A DNA stretch of 22,347 nt from JBDSLU01 sp039916225 (GTDB taxonomy: Bacteria; Acidobacteriota; Vicinamibacteria; Vicinamibacterales; Vicinamibacteraceae). The stretch spans positions 1 through 22,347 of the forward strand of contig JBDSLU010000402.1 in assembly GCA_039916225.1 (NCBI GenBank), written 5' to 3'. A program made the position numbers and the translations under genes. This document shows, one piece after another, positions 8,601-14,945 of this stretch; position 1 is the stretch's first letter, and every line of letters begins with the position of its first letter. Below the pieces are notes generated by a model, which saw nothing but the letters and a program-made list of their open reading frames with translations, was not told the DNA's origin and did not search any database.

Positions 8601-9713
8601 GGCAATGCGGCGGCCGTCAGGGCTGAATGCCAGCGGCGTGGCCCGAAGGCCGCCGAGGTTCAGTGTGAATCCCGTCTTGGCCAGCGCGCGCAGCTCGCGC
8701 CATGTCGCGGTCTCGATCAAGGCCACGGACCCGGCCAGCGCATTCTCGGCCAGCGCATTCACCCGGGAGGCCAGGAGCTTGCCGTCGGGACTGAACGCGA
8801 TGCCGCCCATACCCATCGCGTCGGACGACGGCAACTTCTTCACTTCCCGACCGGACGCGACTTCGAACACGCTCAGCCAGCTGCGCAGGGAGGCATCCTT
8901 GGCACCGCGCTCGACGAACTTGGCGACGATCAGGCGGCTATCCGGACTGAAGCTCAGATCGGTCGGGCTCGACAGGTTGCCGGCGATCTTGAACGACTCC
9001 ACTTCGCGGCCCGTCGCGACGTCGATGACGCGCAGGGGCCGGGTGCGCACGCCGCCGCCGAACCCCATGACGCCGTTCTTGACGGTGAATCCTCCGCCCA
9101 GCGCGGCCAGCTTCCCGTTCGGCGACAAGGCGGTGGCCACTTGATCCATCGGCCCGAATGCGGTCGTGCCTTGCGGGCCTGCGTCGATACCCGACTTCAC
9201 CGACGTGACCTGACGCGCGGCGACCAGGTCGTAGACCTTGATCTCGCTGTTGCCGAGCGATGTCAGCCGCCGGCCGTCGTCGCTGAACACCACGTTCTTG
9301 ACCGGGCTGGTGTGCGAGGCCACCTGGGTCGCCTGACCGGTGGCGACGTTCCAGACGCGCACCGAGGCATCGGCGCCGCCGGAGGCGATCCACTTGCCGT
9401 CGGGCGAGATGGCCACCGCCAGCACGGCCTGGTCGTGGCCGGACAGCGTCCGCAGCACGTTGCCCGTGGCCGTGTCCCAGATCTTCAACGTCACATCATC
9501 GCTGCCGGAAACCAGGAACCGGCCGTCCTGGCTGAGCGCAAGCGCATTGACCGAACCGGTGTGCCCGGTCTGCAGCACGAGCTCGGCCCGCGGCAGGGGC
9601 GGGCTTTGCGCCACGACGAGTGGCGACGCCTGCGCGAGGAGCGCCACGACGAGCGGGGCCAGCAGCCCGTGGCGAGGCAGCCTGGAGATTCCGGATCGTT
9701 TCGCTGCTTTCAT
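5682..9713 (-). CDS. Exported WD40-repeat protein with C-terminal caspase-fold peptidase
   Basis: A 1343-aa protein. The ATG at 9713 begins a clear signal peptide (MKAAKR, hydrophobic core, then LVVAQ near residue 36). A TTG at 9752 overlapping the kinase stop would add 13 residues before it and is less likely. Residues about 40-850 hold about 14 WD40-like blades, each with an FSPDGR-type strand; the first three are canonical (SDDVTLKIWD, ADASVRVWN). A linker with TPEGLFDGS and an Ig-like stretch (about 925-1035) follows. The C-terminal 300 residues are a caspase-like (C14/metacaspase) domain, with His1143 in YFAGHGT and Cys1204 in VIDACNSGQ (codon 6104-6102), so the dyad is intact. Cleavage after Lys/Arg or Asp cannot be told from sequence. 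Upstream kinase and downstream DUF4384 gene are tightly spaced. Confidence 0.92.
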   Translation of the reverse strand: MKAAKRSGISRLPRHGLLAPLVVALLAQASPLVVAQSPPLPRAELVLQTGHTGSVNALALSQDGRFLVSGSDDVTLKIWDTATGNVLRTLSGHDQAVLAVAISPDGKWIASGGADASVRVWNVATGQATQVASHTSPVKNVVFSDDGRRLTSLGNSEIKVYDLVAARQVTSVKSGIDAGPQGTTAFGPMDQVATALSPNGKLAALGGGFTVKNGVMGFGGGVRTRPLRVIDVATGREVESFKIAGNLSSPTDLSFSPDSRLIVAKFVERGAKDASLRSWLSVFEVASGREVKKLPSSDAMGMGGIAFSPDGKLLASRVNALAENALAGSVALIETATWRELRALAKTGFTLNLGGLRATPLAFSPDGRRIAASLGDGVALFDTATGERVLNLRTRQRVSAVTAPGNDQAAANEAMAQAGVDVDMMSQLRETMSQMTGAGSPIAQMAGLKSGSPLTFSPDGRFLNASRPRVVWDLVAGTPQPPKPRGDGTSTIADLLDIGSTGAAYSADGKLSAAVSMDPTIGAAVVVKDARTDEVVRRIPIGAAGANADGRKAKAVKGMPDIPAAMLRPVQISGVAFSAKGLVVHFCETDLGKGGGMFGAMGGGSETCHAVTTDPVSGKQLRDLKLEGKKGAWGGMMSTSVMSPDGRFLVVVEMSGMSGGGGASRFGLGIGRGGGNAAKPSFTVTTTDLENGKKAWETKTASENMLRPPSVVFSPNGAQLALVTQEKDRTAIKVLDTATRRELSSFDTASSNIHGMVFSPDGKRIALTYGSAGAASASGSNVTMLKADRGEPVVTVHDLATARRAVTLTDDAPIAGVAFDVTGRLVATLGEDGNEDLWDAQSGERVATLVNLVEFGSLGASDWLVVTPEGLFDGSPGAWQQIMWRFSENTFDVGPVEIFFNELYYPGLLSDLIAGKRPKAPRSLPQIDRRQPDLHVTLAALAPGDVASRTVAVSVDVAEMPADAQHPQGSGAQDVRLFRNGTLVKVWRGDVLKGQPRARLQATLPIVAGPNRITAYAFNRDNVKSPDAFVAVNGSAQLARKGVSYVLAFGVNEYANPQFNLKYAQPDAVAFAEEARAQGAKLAAFERVEVVSLLDRHATKANFLAALNRLATGADAPAGGPPALARLQRAQPEDAVTIYFAGHGTAKGARFYLVPHDLGYAGSRSSVDAVSVEAILSHSVSDLEIEAAVEGLDSSQVVLVIDACNSGQALEAEERRRGPMNSKGLAQLAYEKGMFILTAAQSYQAALETAQLGHGYLTYALIEEGFKKGLADRRAKDGEITVREWFDYATDRVPEMQDASVGSRLLLLQDDKAGDPNVVRSLQRPRAFYRREVELRPVVVARP

Positions 9714-9748
9714 ATCGTTCGCCCTGGGCGCCGCATGGCGCCGTCCCG

Positions 9749-11494
9749 TCAATGGTGTTGGAGCTCGATCAGCCGGACGAAGACGTCCGACCGCGCGCTC
9801 AACCTCGTGCCGAGCCCAGCGTCATCGACCCTCTCATCCGGCACCGGAGCCCTATGCTCCCGCAGGAACGTGTCGAGGGCGGTGACGTCGGATGCGTCCT
9901 TGATCTCCCCGCCGTCTGTCCGGTTGGCCCATTTCTGCATCGCACCCAGACCAGGCTGAGCGCCGACGGACCAGATGATCCAAAGCTGCTCGACACCCTC
10001 CTCCTGGTCGAACACGAAGTCGCTGCGGCCGGGAATCGTCAGCGTCTGGCCGATGCCGAGTTCCGCTGATCCGCCGTTGCTGGTCGGAGACGGGAACAGC
10101 ACGTTCACGCGCCGCGGGCCGCCGGCCTGTGGAGGGCTTTCGTTGAACACGTAGAGATGTCCGCCCTTCGGGCTCGCGAACGTGAGATGCACCCGATCGC
10201 CGGCCGAAAAAATCACCGGGCCGGCCAACTGAATGGGCTTCGAATTCGGGAACCGCTTTGGGTCGCGTTGCAGCGTCACCGAGTAGGTCAGCGTCCTCTC
10301 CTCCGCCAGCTGACTCTGTTCGGGAGTCGCTGCCTTCTGCGGCGTGGCTGGCACGGCCGGCGAACGCCAGGTCGTCGCCAGATAGGCAACCAGAACGGCC
10401 CCGAGCGCGGCGGTCACGGCGACGGCGGCGAGCCAGCCGCGTCGGCGCTCCGGCGGCTGCAGGACGGGCGGCTGCTGGACGGGAGGCGACGCGGAGGCAG
10501 GCGATGCGACGGGCGCCGACACGAGCTGTCCCGCCGGCAGCGTCACAGCCGTCTCGGTTGGTTCGTTGGCGCCCGTGAGCGCCTGCGCGAGGTCGTCGCC
10601 GAACTGCCGCGCATCCGCCAGACGCGCCGTCGGGTCGAACGACAGTCCTCGCAAGAGGATCGCCTGCGCGGCGGCAGACACACTCGGCCGCAGCTGCTGC
10701 GGCGGGACGACGTGCCCGCTTCGCTGCAGCATCATGAGCTGCGGAATCGCCGCGATCTGATTGGGGGCGTCCGGGTTGAACGGCCGGCGCCCGGTCAGCA
10801 GCTCATAGGCGACCGCCGCGAACGCATAGATGTCGCTGGCGACCGACGCAGGCGAGCCCAGGAGCTGCTCCGGCGCCATGTAGTAGAGCGAGCCGGCCAA
10901 GGTGCCGAGCTCGGTGCTCGCGCCCTCTTGCGAATCCCGAACCTTGGCGATGCCGAAGTCGATGAGTTTGGCGCGCTGCTCGCCGTCACTCAGGGTCTCC
11001 AACATGATGTTCTCGGGCTTCAGGTCGCGATGGAGCACGCCCTCCCGATGCGCTGCGCCCAGCGCCTGGCCGACGCCGCGCACGATCGCGGCCGCGAACT
11101 CCAGGTCGAGGCCCATCGGACGGATCGCCGACCGCAGCGACGTCCCCTTGACGAACTCCATCACGAAGAACGACCGGCCGTCCGCCGTCCGATCGCGATC
11201 GATCACCCGGACCACACCCGGATGGTGGATGCGGGTCAACGCCTCCGCTTCCTGCAGGAACTTCTTGGAGAGCCACGGATTCTCCGTCGAGTCGTCGAGC
11301 AGGCACTTGATGACGACCGGCATGTCGTGCAGCCGATGATCGCGGGCCAGATAGACGACGCCGATGCCGCCCCGACCGAGCTCGCGCTCGATCAGATACC
11401 GGGCGTTGACCGTCGTTCCCGGACCGAGCGGCGACAGACTCCCGTCGACGGGCGGCTCCTGATCCGCTGGATCTGGCTTGGGGGGGGGCGTCAT
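9749..11494 (-). CDS. Membrane Ser/Thr protein kinase with extracytoplasmic DUF4384-like domain
   Basis: A 581-aa protein. Residues 30-305 are a Hanks-type kinase: Gly loop ELGRGGIGVVYLA, Lys63 in VVIK, HRDLKPEN (155-162), DFG 179-181, APE 207-209 and SDIYAFAAVAYELLTG. All key residues are present, so it should be active. A Pro/Ala-rich linker (310-350) leads to one membrane span (about 353-375). The outer part contains FSAGDRVHLTFASPKGGHLY (429-448) and VNVLFPSP, closely matching the DUF4384 protein encoded two genes downstream. The kinase probably senses something outside and signals inside, as PASTA kinases do with a different sensor. The ATG at 11494 lacks a visible ribosome-binding site and is followed by nine C (codons 3-5). 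Its stop lies 35 bases before the caspase-protein start. Confidence 0.93.
   Translation of the reverse strand: MTPPPKPDPADQEPPVDGSLSPLGPGTTVNARYLIERELGRGGIGVVYLARDHRLHDMPVVIKCLLDDSTENPWLSKKFLQEAEALTRIHHPGVVRVIDRDRTADGRSFFVMEFVKGTSLRSAIRPMGLDLEFAAAIVRGVGQALGAAHREGVLHRDLKPENIMLETLSDGEQRAKLIDFGIAKVRDSQEGASTELGTLAGSLYYMAPEQLLGSPASVASDIYAFAAVAYELLTGRRPFNPDAPNQIAAIPQLMMLQRSGHVVPPQQLRPSVSAAAQAILLRGLSFDPTARLADARQFGDDLAQALTGANEPTETAVTLPAGQLVSAPVASPASASPPVQQPPVLQPPERRRGWLAAVAVTAALGAVLVAYLATTWRSPAVPATPQKAATPEQSQLAEERTLTYSVTLQRDPKRFPNSKPIQLAGPVIFSAGDRVHLTFASPKGGHLYVFNESPPQAGGPRRVNVLFPSPTSNGGSAELGIGQTLTIPGRSDFVFDQEEGVEQLWIIWSVGAQPGLGAMQKWANRTDGGEIKDASDVTALDTFLREHRAPVPDERVDDAGLGTRLSARSDVFVRLIELQHH
11480..11488. 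repeat. Nine-base C tract at codons 3-5 of the Ser/Thr kinase gene
   Basis: Reading the coding strand, ATG-ACG is followed by nine consecutive C (three Pro codons). The length is at the scale where slippage during replication changes the count. One base lost or gained would put the kinase frame out of register with this start codon. It could also be a sequencing-error hot spot. Confidence 0.7.
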
Positions 11495-11503
11495 GAGTCG
11501 ACA

Positions 11504-11530
11504 GGAACGCCGTTGGGCTGGAATGCCGTT
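11504..11530. repeat. Pair of 11-bp direct repeats before the kinase start
   Basis: GGAACGCCGTT (11504-11514) and GGAATGCCGTT (11520-11530) match at 10 of 11 positions with a 16-base start-to-start distance. They lie 10-36 bases upstream of the kinase start codon, where a regulator could block or help transcription or translation. No protein is identified. Confidence 0.4.
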
Positions 11531-11553
11531 GAAGCGCCCGAGTCCAGTCCCCT

Positions 11554-11579
11554 GGAATCGTGATGACTCACACCATTCC
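11554..11579. promoter_or_regulatory. Operator-like imperfect palindrome upstream of the kinase-caspase cassette
   Basis: GGAATCGTG (11554-11562) and CACCATTCC (11571-11579) are inverted repeats matching at 8 of 9 positions around an 8-base spacer. The 26-base dyad is the typical size of a dimeric regulator site. It lies 60-85 bases upstream of the kinase start. No regulator gene sits beside it, and no strong -10/-35 pair was found nearby, so its role is inferred from symmetry and position. Confidence 0.4.
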
Positions 11580-11660
11580 CCGGCAGGGCAGCCCCGCTGG
11601 CGGCGTTGCTCCTCGGTCGCATATGCCCACTATCCTCTCTCTCGTCGCGCCTTGCCGGCG

Positions 11661-11703
11661 GGGCGCCGCGGTCCTCCCCACTGGCAGTGGCCGGGCGGCG
11701 CCC
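11661..11703. terminator. Nested GC-rich stem-loop after the ThrE-type gene
   Basis: Perfect 9-base arms GGGCGCCGC (11661-11669) and GCGGCGCCC (11695-11703) enclose a second inverted repeat, CCACTGGCAGTGG (11678-11690). On the minus strand it begins 32 bases past the stop of the ThrE-type gene and ends about 165 bases before the kinase start. No T tract follows, so factor-independent termination is doubtful. It may act as a 3' end stabiliser or attenuator separating the two gene groups. Confidence 0.45.
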
Positions 11704-11734
11704 TTCGTGACAGCAGTCCCGGACGGCGGCGTAC

Positions 11735-12973
11735 CTACCAGTCTGCCACCACCTCGGCAATCATCTCGGCGAGCAGGAGCCCGGCGACCAGCGATGCGGC
11801 GGTGAGGAGGGTGACGAAAGCGGCGTCGATGCCGACAACCACCTGCTGATCGAGCAGCAGGCCCAGGCTGCGGAAGCCGCTGCTCCCCGGCACCAGGAGC
11901 AGCACGCCGGGTACCAGCGCGACCAGCGCCGGGCGGCGGCGCCAGCGCTCGTAGGCATGGGCGGCGAGGCCGACGCTGAGGGCGCCGAGGCAGGCGCCGA
12001 GCGCTGGGCCGAGCAGCGCCGTGCCGGCCCGGCCGCCGAAGTAGCCGGCCAAGCTGGCCAGGATGATCCACGGCAGATCGCGGACCGGCCCCTGCAGCAG
12101 CACGGTGACCGCCACCGGGGTGATGAGGATCGCCGCCCACAGGGTCCAGAGCGGCAAGGCGACGGCCGGTTCGAGCGGCGGCAGGCCGACCGCGGCCGCG
12201 ACGATCTGGCGTCCGACCGCGACCCCGAAGGTGATGGCCAGGAACACCGTGAAGGCGCCGGCCAGGCGCGCCGTCCCCGAGACCAGGTGCCGCGCCGCCA
12301 GTTCGGCCATGGCGATGGTCAGCGAGAAACCAGGGATGACGATGATCAGGCCGGCGAGGATGGACAGCGACGGGGTCGCGCCAAAACCGGCGGTGGCGGC
12401 GAGGTAGGCGATCGCCGACACCAGCGCTGCCGAGACCAGTTCGACCAGCCCGCGCTGCACCGGCAGCCGCCCGGCGAGCAGGCCGAGCAGGCCGATGAGG
12501 ATGCCGAGACCGCCGGCGACGACGATGTCCTCGGCGCCGCCGCCGAGCAGCCGGCAGGCCGCGCCCGACGCGACGCCGGAGGCCAGCGTCTCGAGCGCCG
12601 GTCCGAACGGGGCCGGCGCGCGCTCCACCGCCTCGATCCGCGCCAGCGCCTCGGCCGGCGAGAGCGTGCCCTCGCCCACCGCGCGTGCGCTCCCGTCGAT
12701 GTCGGCGAGCTTGCCGAGGCTGATGCCGCCCGGCTCGACGCGGGTCAGGAAGGTCCGCTGCGCGGAGCCGGTCCCGAAGGCGACGAAGATCGAGGTCGGC
12801 GTGGAGAAAAAGTGACCGACCAGGCCGAGCCGGAGTGAGGCCGTCACCAGCGCCCGCTCGAGCGCCGGCGAGGCGTAGCCGTAGGCGTGCAGCGCCCGGC
12901 CGAGGCGCAGCACGTAGTCGATGGCCTGATCTTCGGCGGCGGGCGTGACGGGTCGCTCGGCGGCTACGCCCAC
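11735..12973 (-). CDS. ThrE-type threonine/serine exporter family membrane protein
   Basis: A 412-aa integral membrane protein with about ten hydrophobic spans. The N-terminal third is a soluble ThrE/DUF1212-type domain beginning LRLGRALHAYGYASPALERA and including GGISLGKLADID. A second ThrE_2-like membrane half starts near residue 260 and includes LVPGVLLLVPGSSGFRSLG. Known members export threonine and serine, or succinate in the split YjjP/YjjB form; here both halves are fused in one chain. The GTG start at 12973 has GAGG 8 bases upstream and lies 13 bases after the M49 peptidase stop. The order peptidase then exporter suggests disposal of amino acids released from peptides, but the substrate cannot be read from sequence. 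Confidence 0.88.
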   Translation of the reverse strand: MGVAAERPVTPAAEDQAIDYVLRLGRALHAYGYASPALERALVTASLRLGLVGHFFSTPTSIFVAFGTGSAQRTFLTRVEPGGISLGKLADIDGSARAVGEGTLSPAEALARIEAVERAPAPFGPALETLASGVASGAACRLLGGGAEDIVVAGGLGILIGLLGLLAGRLPVQRGLVELVSAALVSAIAYLAATAGFGATPSLSILAGLIIVIPGFSLTIAMAELAARHLVSGTARLAGAFTVFLAITFGVAVGRQIVAAAVGLPPLEPAVALPLWTLWAAILITPVAVTVLLQGPVRDLPWIILASLAGYFGGRAGTALLGPALGACLGALSVGLAAHAYERWRRRPALVALVPGVLLLVPGSSGFRSLGLLLDQQVVVGIDAAFVTLLTAASLVAGLLLAEMIAEVVADW

Positions 12974-12986
12974 GGCGATCGCCTCG

Positions 12987-14945
12987 TCAAGCTGTCAGCG
13001 TCGCGTAGCGATCGGCGTAGCGCAGCATCTGGGCCGTGAAGTCGCACGGATAGGTGATGCGTACGTCGACGATCGCCCCGCCGGCGTCGCGCACCGGCTC
13101 CAGTTCGGGCTGCACGAACCCGGTATAGGCCGGCAGGTCGAGCGCCTCGGTGCGGGCCAGCACCTCGTCGCGCAGCGAGGCCTCGAAGTGCGTGCCGTAG
13201 GCCTCGAACATGGCCGCGGCCGCGGCATGGTCGGCCTGCGCCTTGATCCGCTGCACCTCGGCCAGCATCCGTCCACACCCTTCCCGGAACGCCACCGCGT
13301 CGACCATCACGTAGTGGGTCTTGCCGTTGCGGACGCGGCGCTCGATGGCGGACGTGTGCGCCATCAGCCAGTGGACGATCGCCTGGCGGTTGCGCATGTG
13401 ATCTTCCTCGAGCGTCGTGCCCTCGCGGACGCGGCGCAATTGGACGAGCGCGTTGCGGGCGTAGCCCTCGTACTCGGCGAGGACGATGTCGCGGTGATCG
13501 TCGGCCTCGAGCAGGCCCAGCACCACCATCTGCGGATCGGCGACGAAGTAGAGCGCGACGAGATCGGCGCGCGTCTCCTCGAGCGTCGAGTACTGTTCGC
13601 GCAGGCGGCTGGCCAGGTCTTCGGACACTTCGGGGTCGACCAGCCCCGATCCGTGGCCGATGATCTCGTGCAGGTTGGTCGAGAGCTCGGCGGCGAAGTC
13701 GCCCCAGCGCTCGGCCCGGGCCGCTTCGTCCGGCGACCACGAGAACTCCTCGCGCAGCGATGCCGGCGTCGACTTGTTATAGGCCTCGAAGATGTTCGAC
13801 AGCGAGACCGACTTGCTGCCGTGGACCTCGCGGATCGCCTGGTCGTTGGGCAGGTTGATGCCGATCGGGGTCATTGGCGCCGCATCGCCGGCTTCGACGA
13901 CGACGTCGATGGCCCGCGCCGACACGCCGGTCACCTGCGGCTTGCGGTACTTCGGGTCCCAGGGCATGCGGTCCTCGAACCACTGCGCGGCGGCGGCGAT
14001 CGCCTGGCACTGCCGCGTCTTGTCCTCGTTGACGTACGAGACGACGGCTTCCCACGACCCCTTGCAGCCGCGGGCGTCCAGGTAGACCTCGATGAAGCCG
14101 TTGATGGTGTCGACCGGCGAGTCGCGATCGGCGACCCAGGCGATGTCGTAGGCGCGGCGATCCTCGATCTCCCCGGTGCGGTAGAAGCGCGCCAGCGCCC
14201 GCAGGGCGTCGGCCATGGCCGGTGGCGCCAGCGCGATCGCGTCCTCGAGGTGGCCGACGATGCGGCGGATGGCGGCGTCATAGCGGCCGCCGATGCGGTA
14301 GACCTCTTCGACGAGGCCGGCATCCGTCTTCACCAGCCTGGCGTTCAGCTCGTAGCGCTCGGTGAAGCCGTCGAGGTCGGCGAGGCTCACTCCGTCGTAG
14401 AGGTTGTTGGCGCTGGCCGTCAGGATGTCCTGCCCGGCCGCCGGCATCTTGCTCGTCACCATCGGTTCGAAGCCGGCGTCGAACAGCACCGGCGCCAGCC
14501 GATCGACCAGGTCCTCGATCGTCTCTGCCGGGCGCAGGGGGAATCGGGCGCCGGCCGCGGCCGCGGCGTGAGCCGCAGTGGTGAACGCCTCCCGCGACAG
14601 CTCGATGACGAATTTGCGGGCGGTCAACGAGTGGTACGGGCCGGTGTGGATCCACACCAGCTTGGCGTAGCGCACGATCACGTCGCGGCTCGCCTCGGGC
14701 AGCGCCGCGGCGTGCCGGACCAGGCCCTCGAGCGTGGCCCGCAGGGCGAGATTGTGGCGGTAGCGCTGGTCGTAATAGATGTCGCGGCCGGCGAGCGCGG
14801 CCTCATAGAGGTGCCAGGCGAGCCGCTTCGTCGCCGGCGGCAGCGCTTCGAAGCCGTCCGCGTAGAACTGCACGACCGCGGCTTCGCCAACCCGTTCGAG
14901 CAGATAGGGCCGCTCGGTCGCGGCCGAAATCGCCGGTGTCGTCAT
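12987..14945 (-). CDS. Dipeptidyl-peptidase III family metallopeptidase (M49)
   Basis: A 652-aa zinc peptidase. The M49 signature HEIIGH occupies residues 426-431 (HEXXGH, one residue longer than the common HEXXH). Glu457 in EETRAD is placed as the third zinc ligand, as in the family's EECRAE motif. The stretch GINLPNDQAIREVHGSKSVS (362-381) matches the conserved substrate-cleft segment. Family members cut dipeptides from the N terminus of short peptides. No signal peptide is visible, so it should be cytoplasmic. The ATG at 14945 overlaps the metallo-hydrolase stop as ATGA and has AGGTG 5 bases before it; the longer frame to 15095 only copies the neighbour in another frame. Confidence 0.92.
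   Translation of the reverse strand: MTTPAISAATERPYLLERVGEAAVVQFYADGFEALPPATKRLAWHLYEAALAGRDIYYDQRYRHNLALRATLEGLVRHAAALPEASRDVIVRYAKLVWIHTGPYHSLTARKFVIELSREAFTTAAHAAAAAGARFPLRPAETIEDLVDRLAPVLFDAGFEPMVTSKMPAAGQDILTASANNLYDGVSLADLDGFTERYELNARLVKTDAGLVEEVYRIGGRYDAAIRRIVGHLEDAIALAPPAMADALRALARFYRTGEIEDRRAYDIAWVADRDSPVDTINGFIEVYLDARGCKGSWEAVVSYVNEDKTRQCQAIAAAAQWFEDRMPWDPKYRKPQVTGVSARAIDVVVEAGDAAPMTPIGINLPNDQAIREVHGSKSVSLSNIFEAYNKSTPASLREEFSWSPDEAARAERWGDFAAELSTNLHEIIGHGSGLVDPEVSEDLASRLREQYSTLEETRADLVALYFVADPQMVVLGLLEADDHRDIVLAEYEGYARNALVQLRRVREGTTLEEDHMRNRQAIVHWLMAHTSAIERRVRNGKTHYVMVDAVAFREGCGRMLAEVQRIKAQADHAAAAAMFEAYGTHFEASLRDEVLARTEALDLPAYTGFVQPELEPVRDAGGAIVDVRITYPCDFTAQMLRYADRYATLTA

Noticed and set aside
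6909..9959. 1016-aa plus-strand open frame opposite the WD40-caspase gene
   Set aside because: It has no recognisable domain and is rich in Arg, His, Gly, Asp and Gln, as expected for the antisense of a GC-rich gene. The minus-strand gene has clear WD40 and caspase motifs.
11491..11760. Small minus-strand frame ending at the kinase start with an ATGA overlap
   Set aside because: The overlap is suggestive of a leader peptide, but the translation has no family resemblance, the start context is poor and the frame runs through the nested hairpin.
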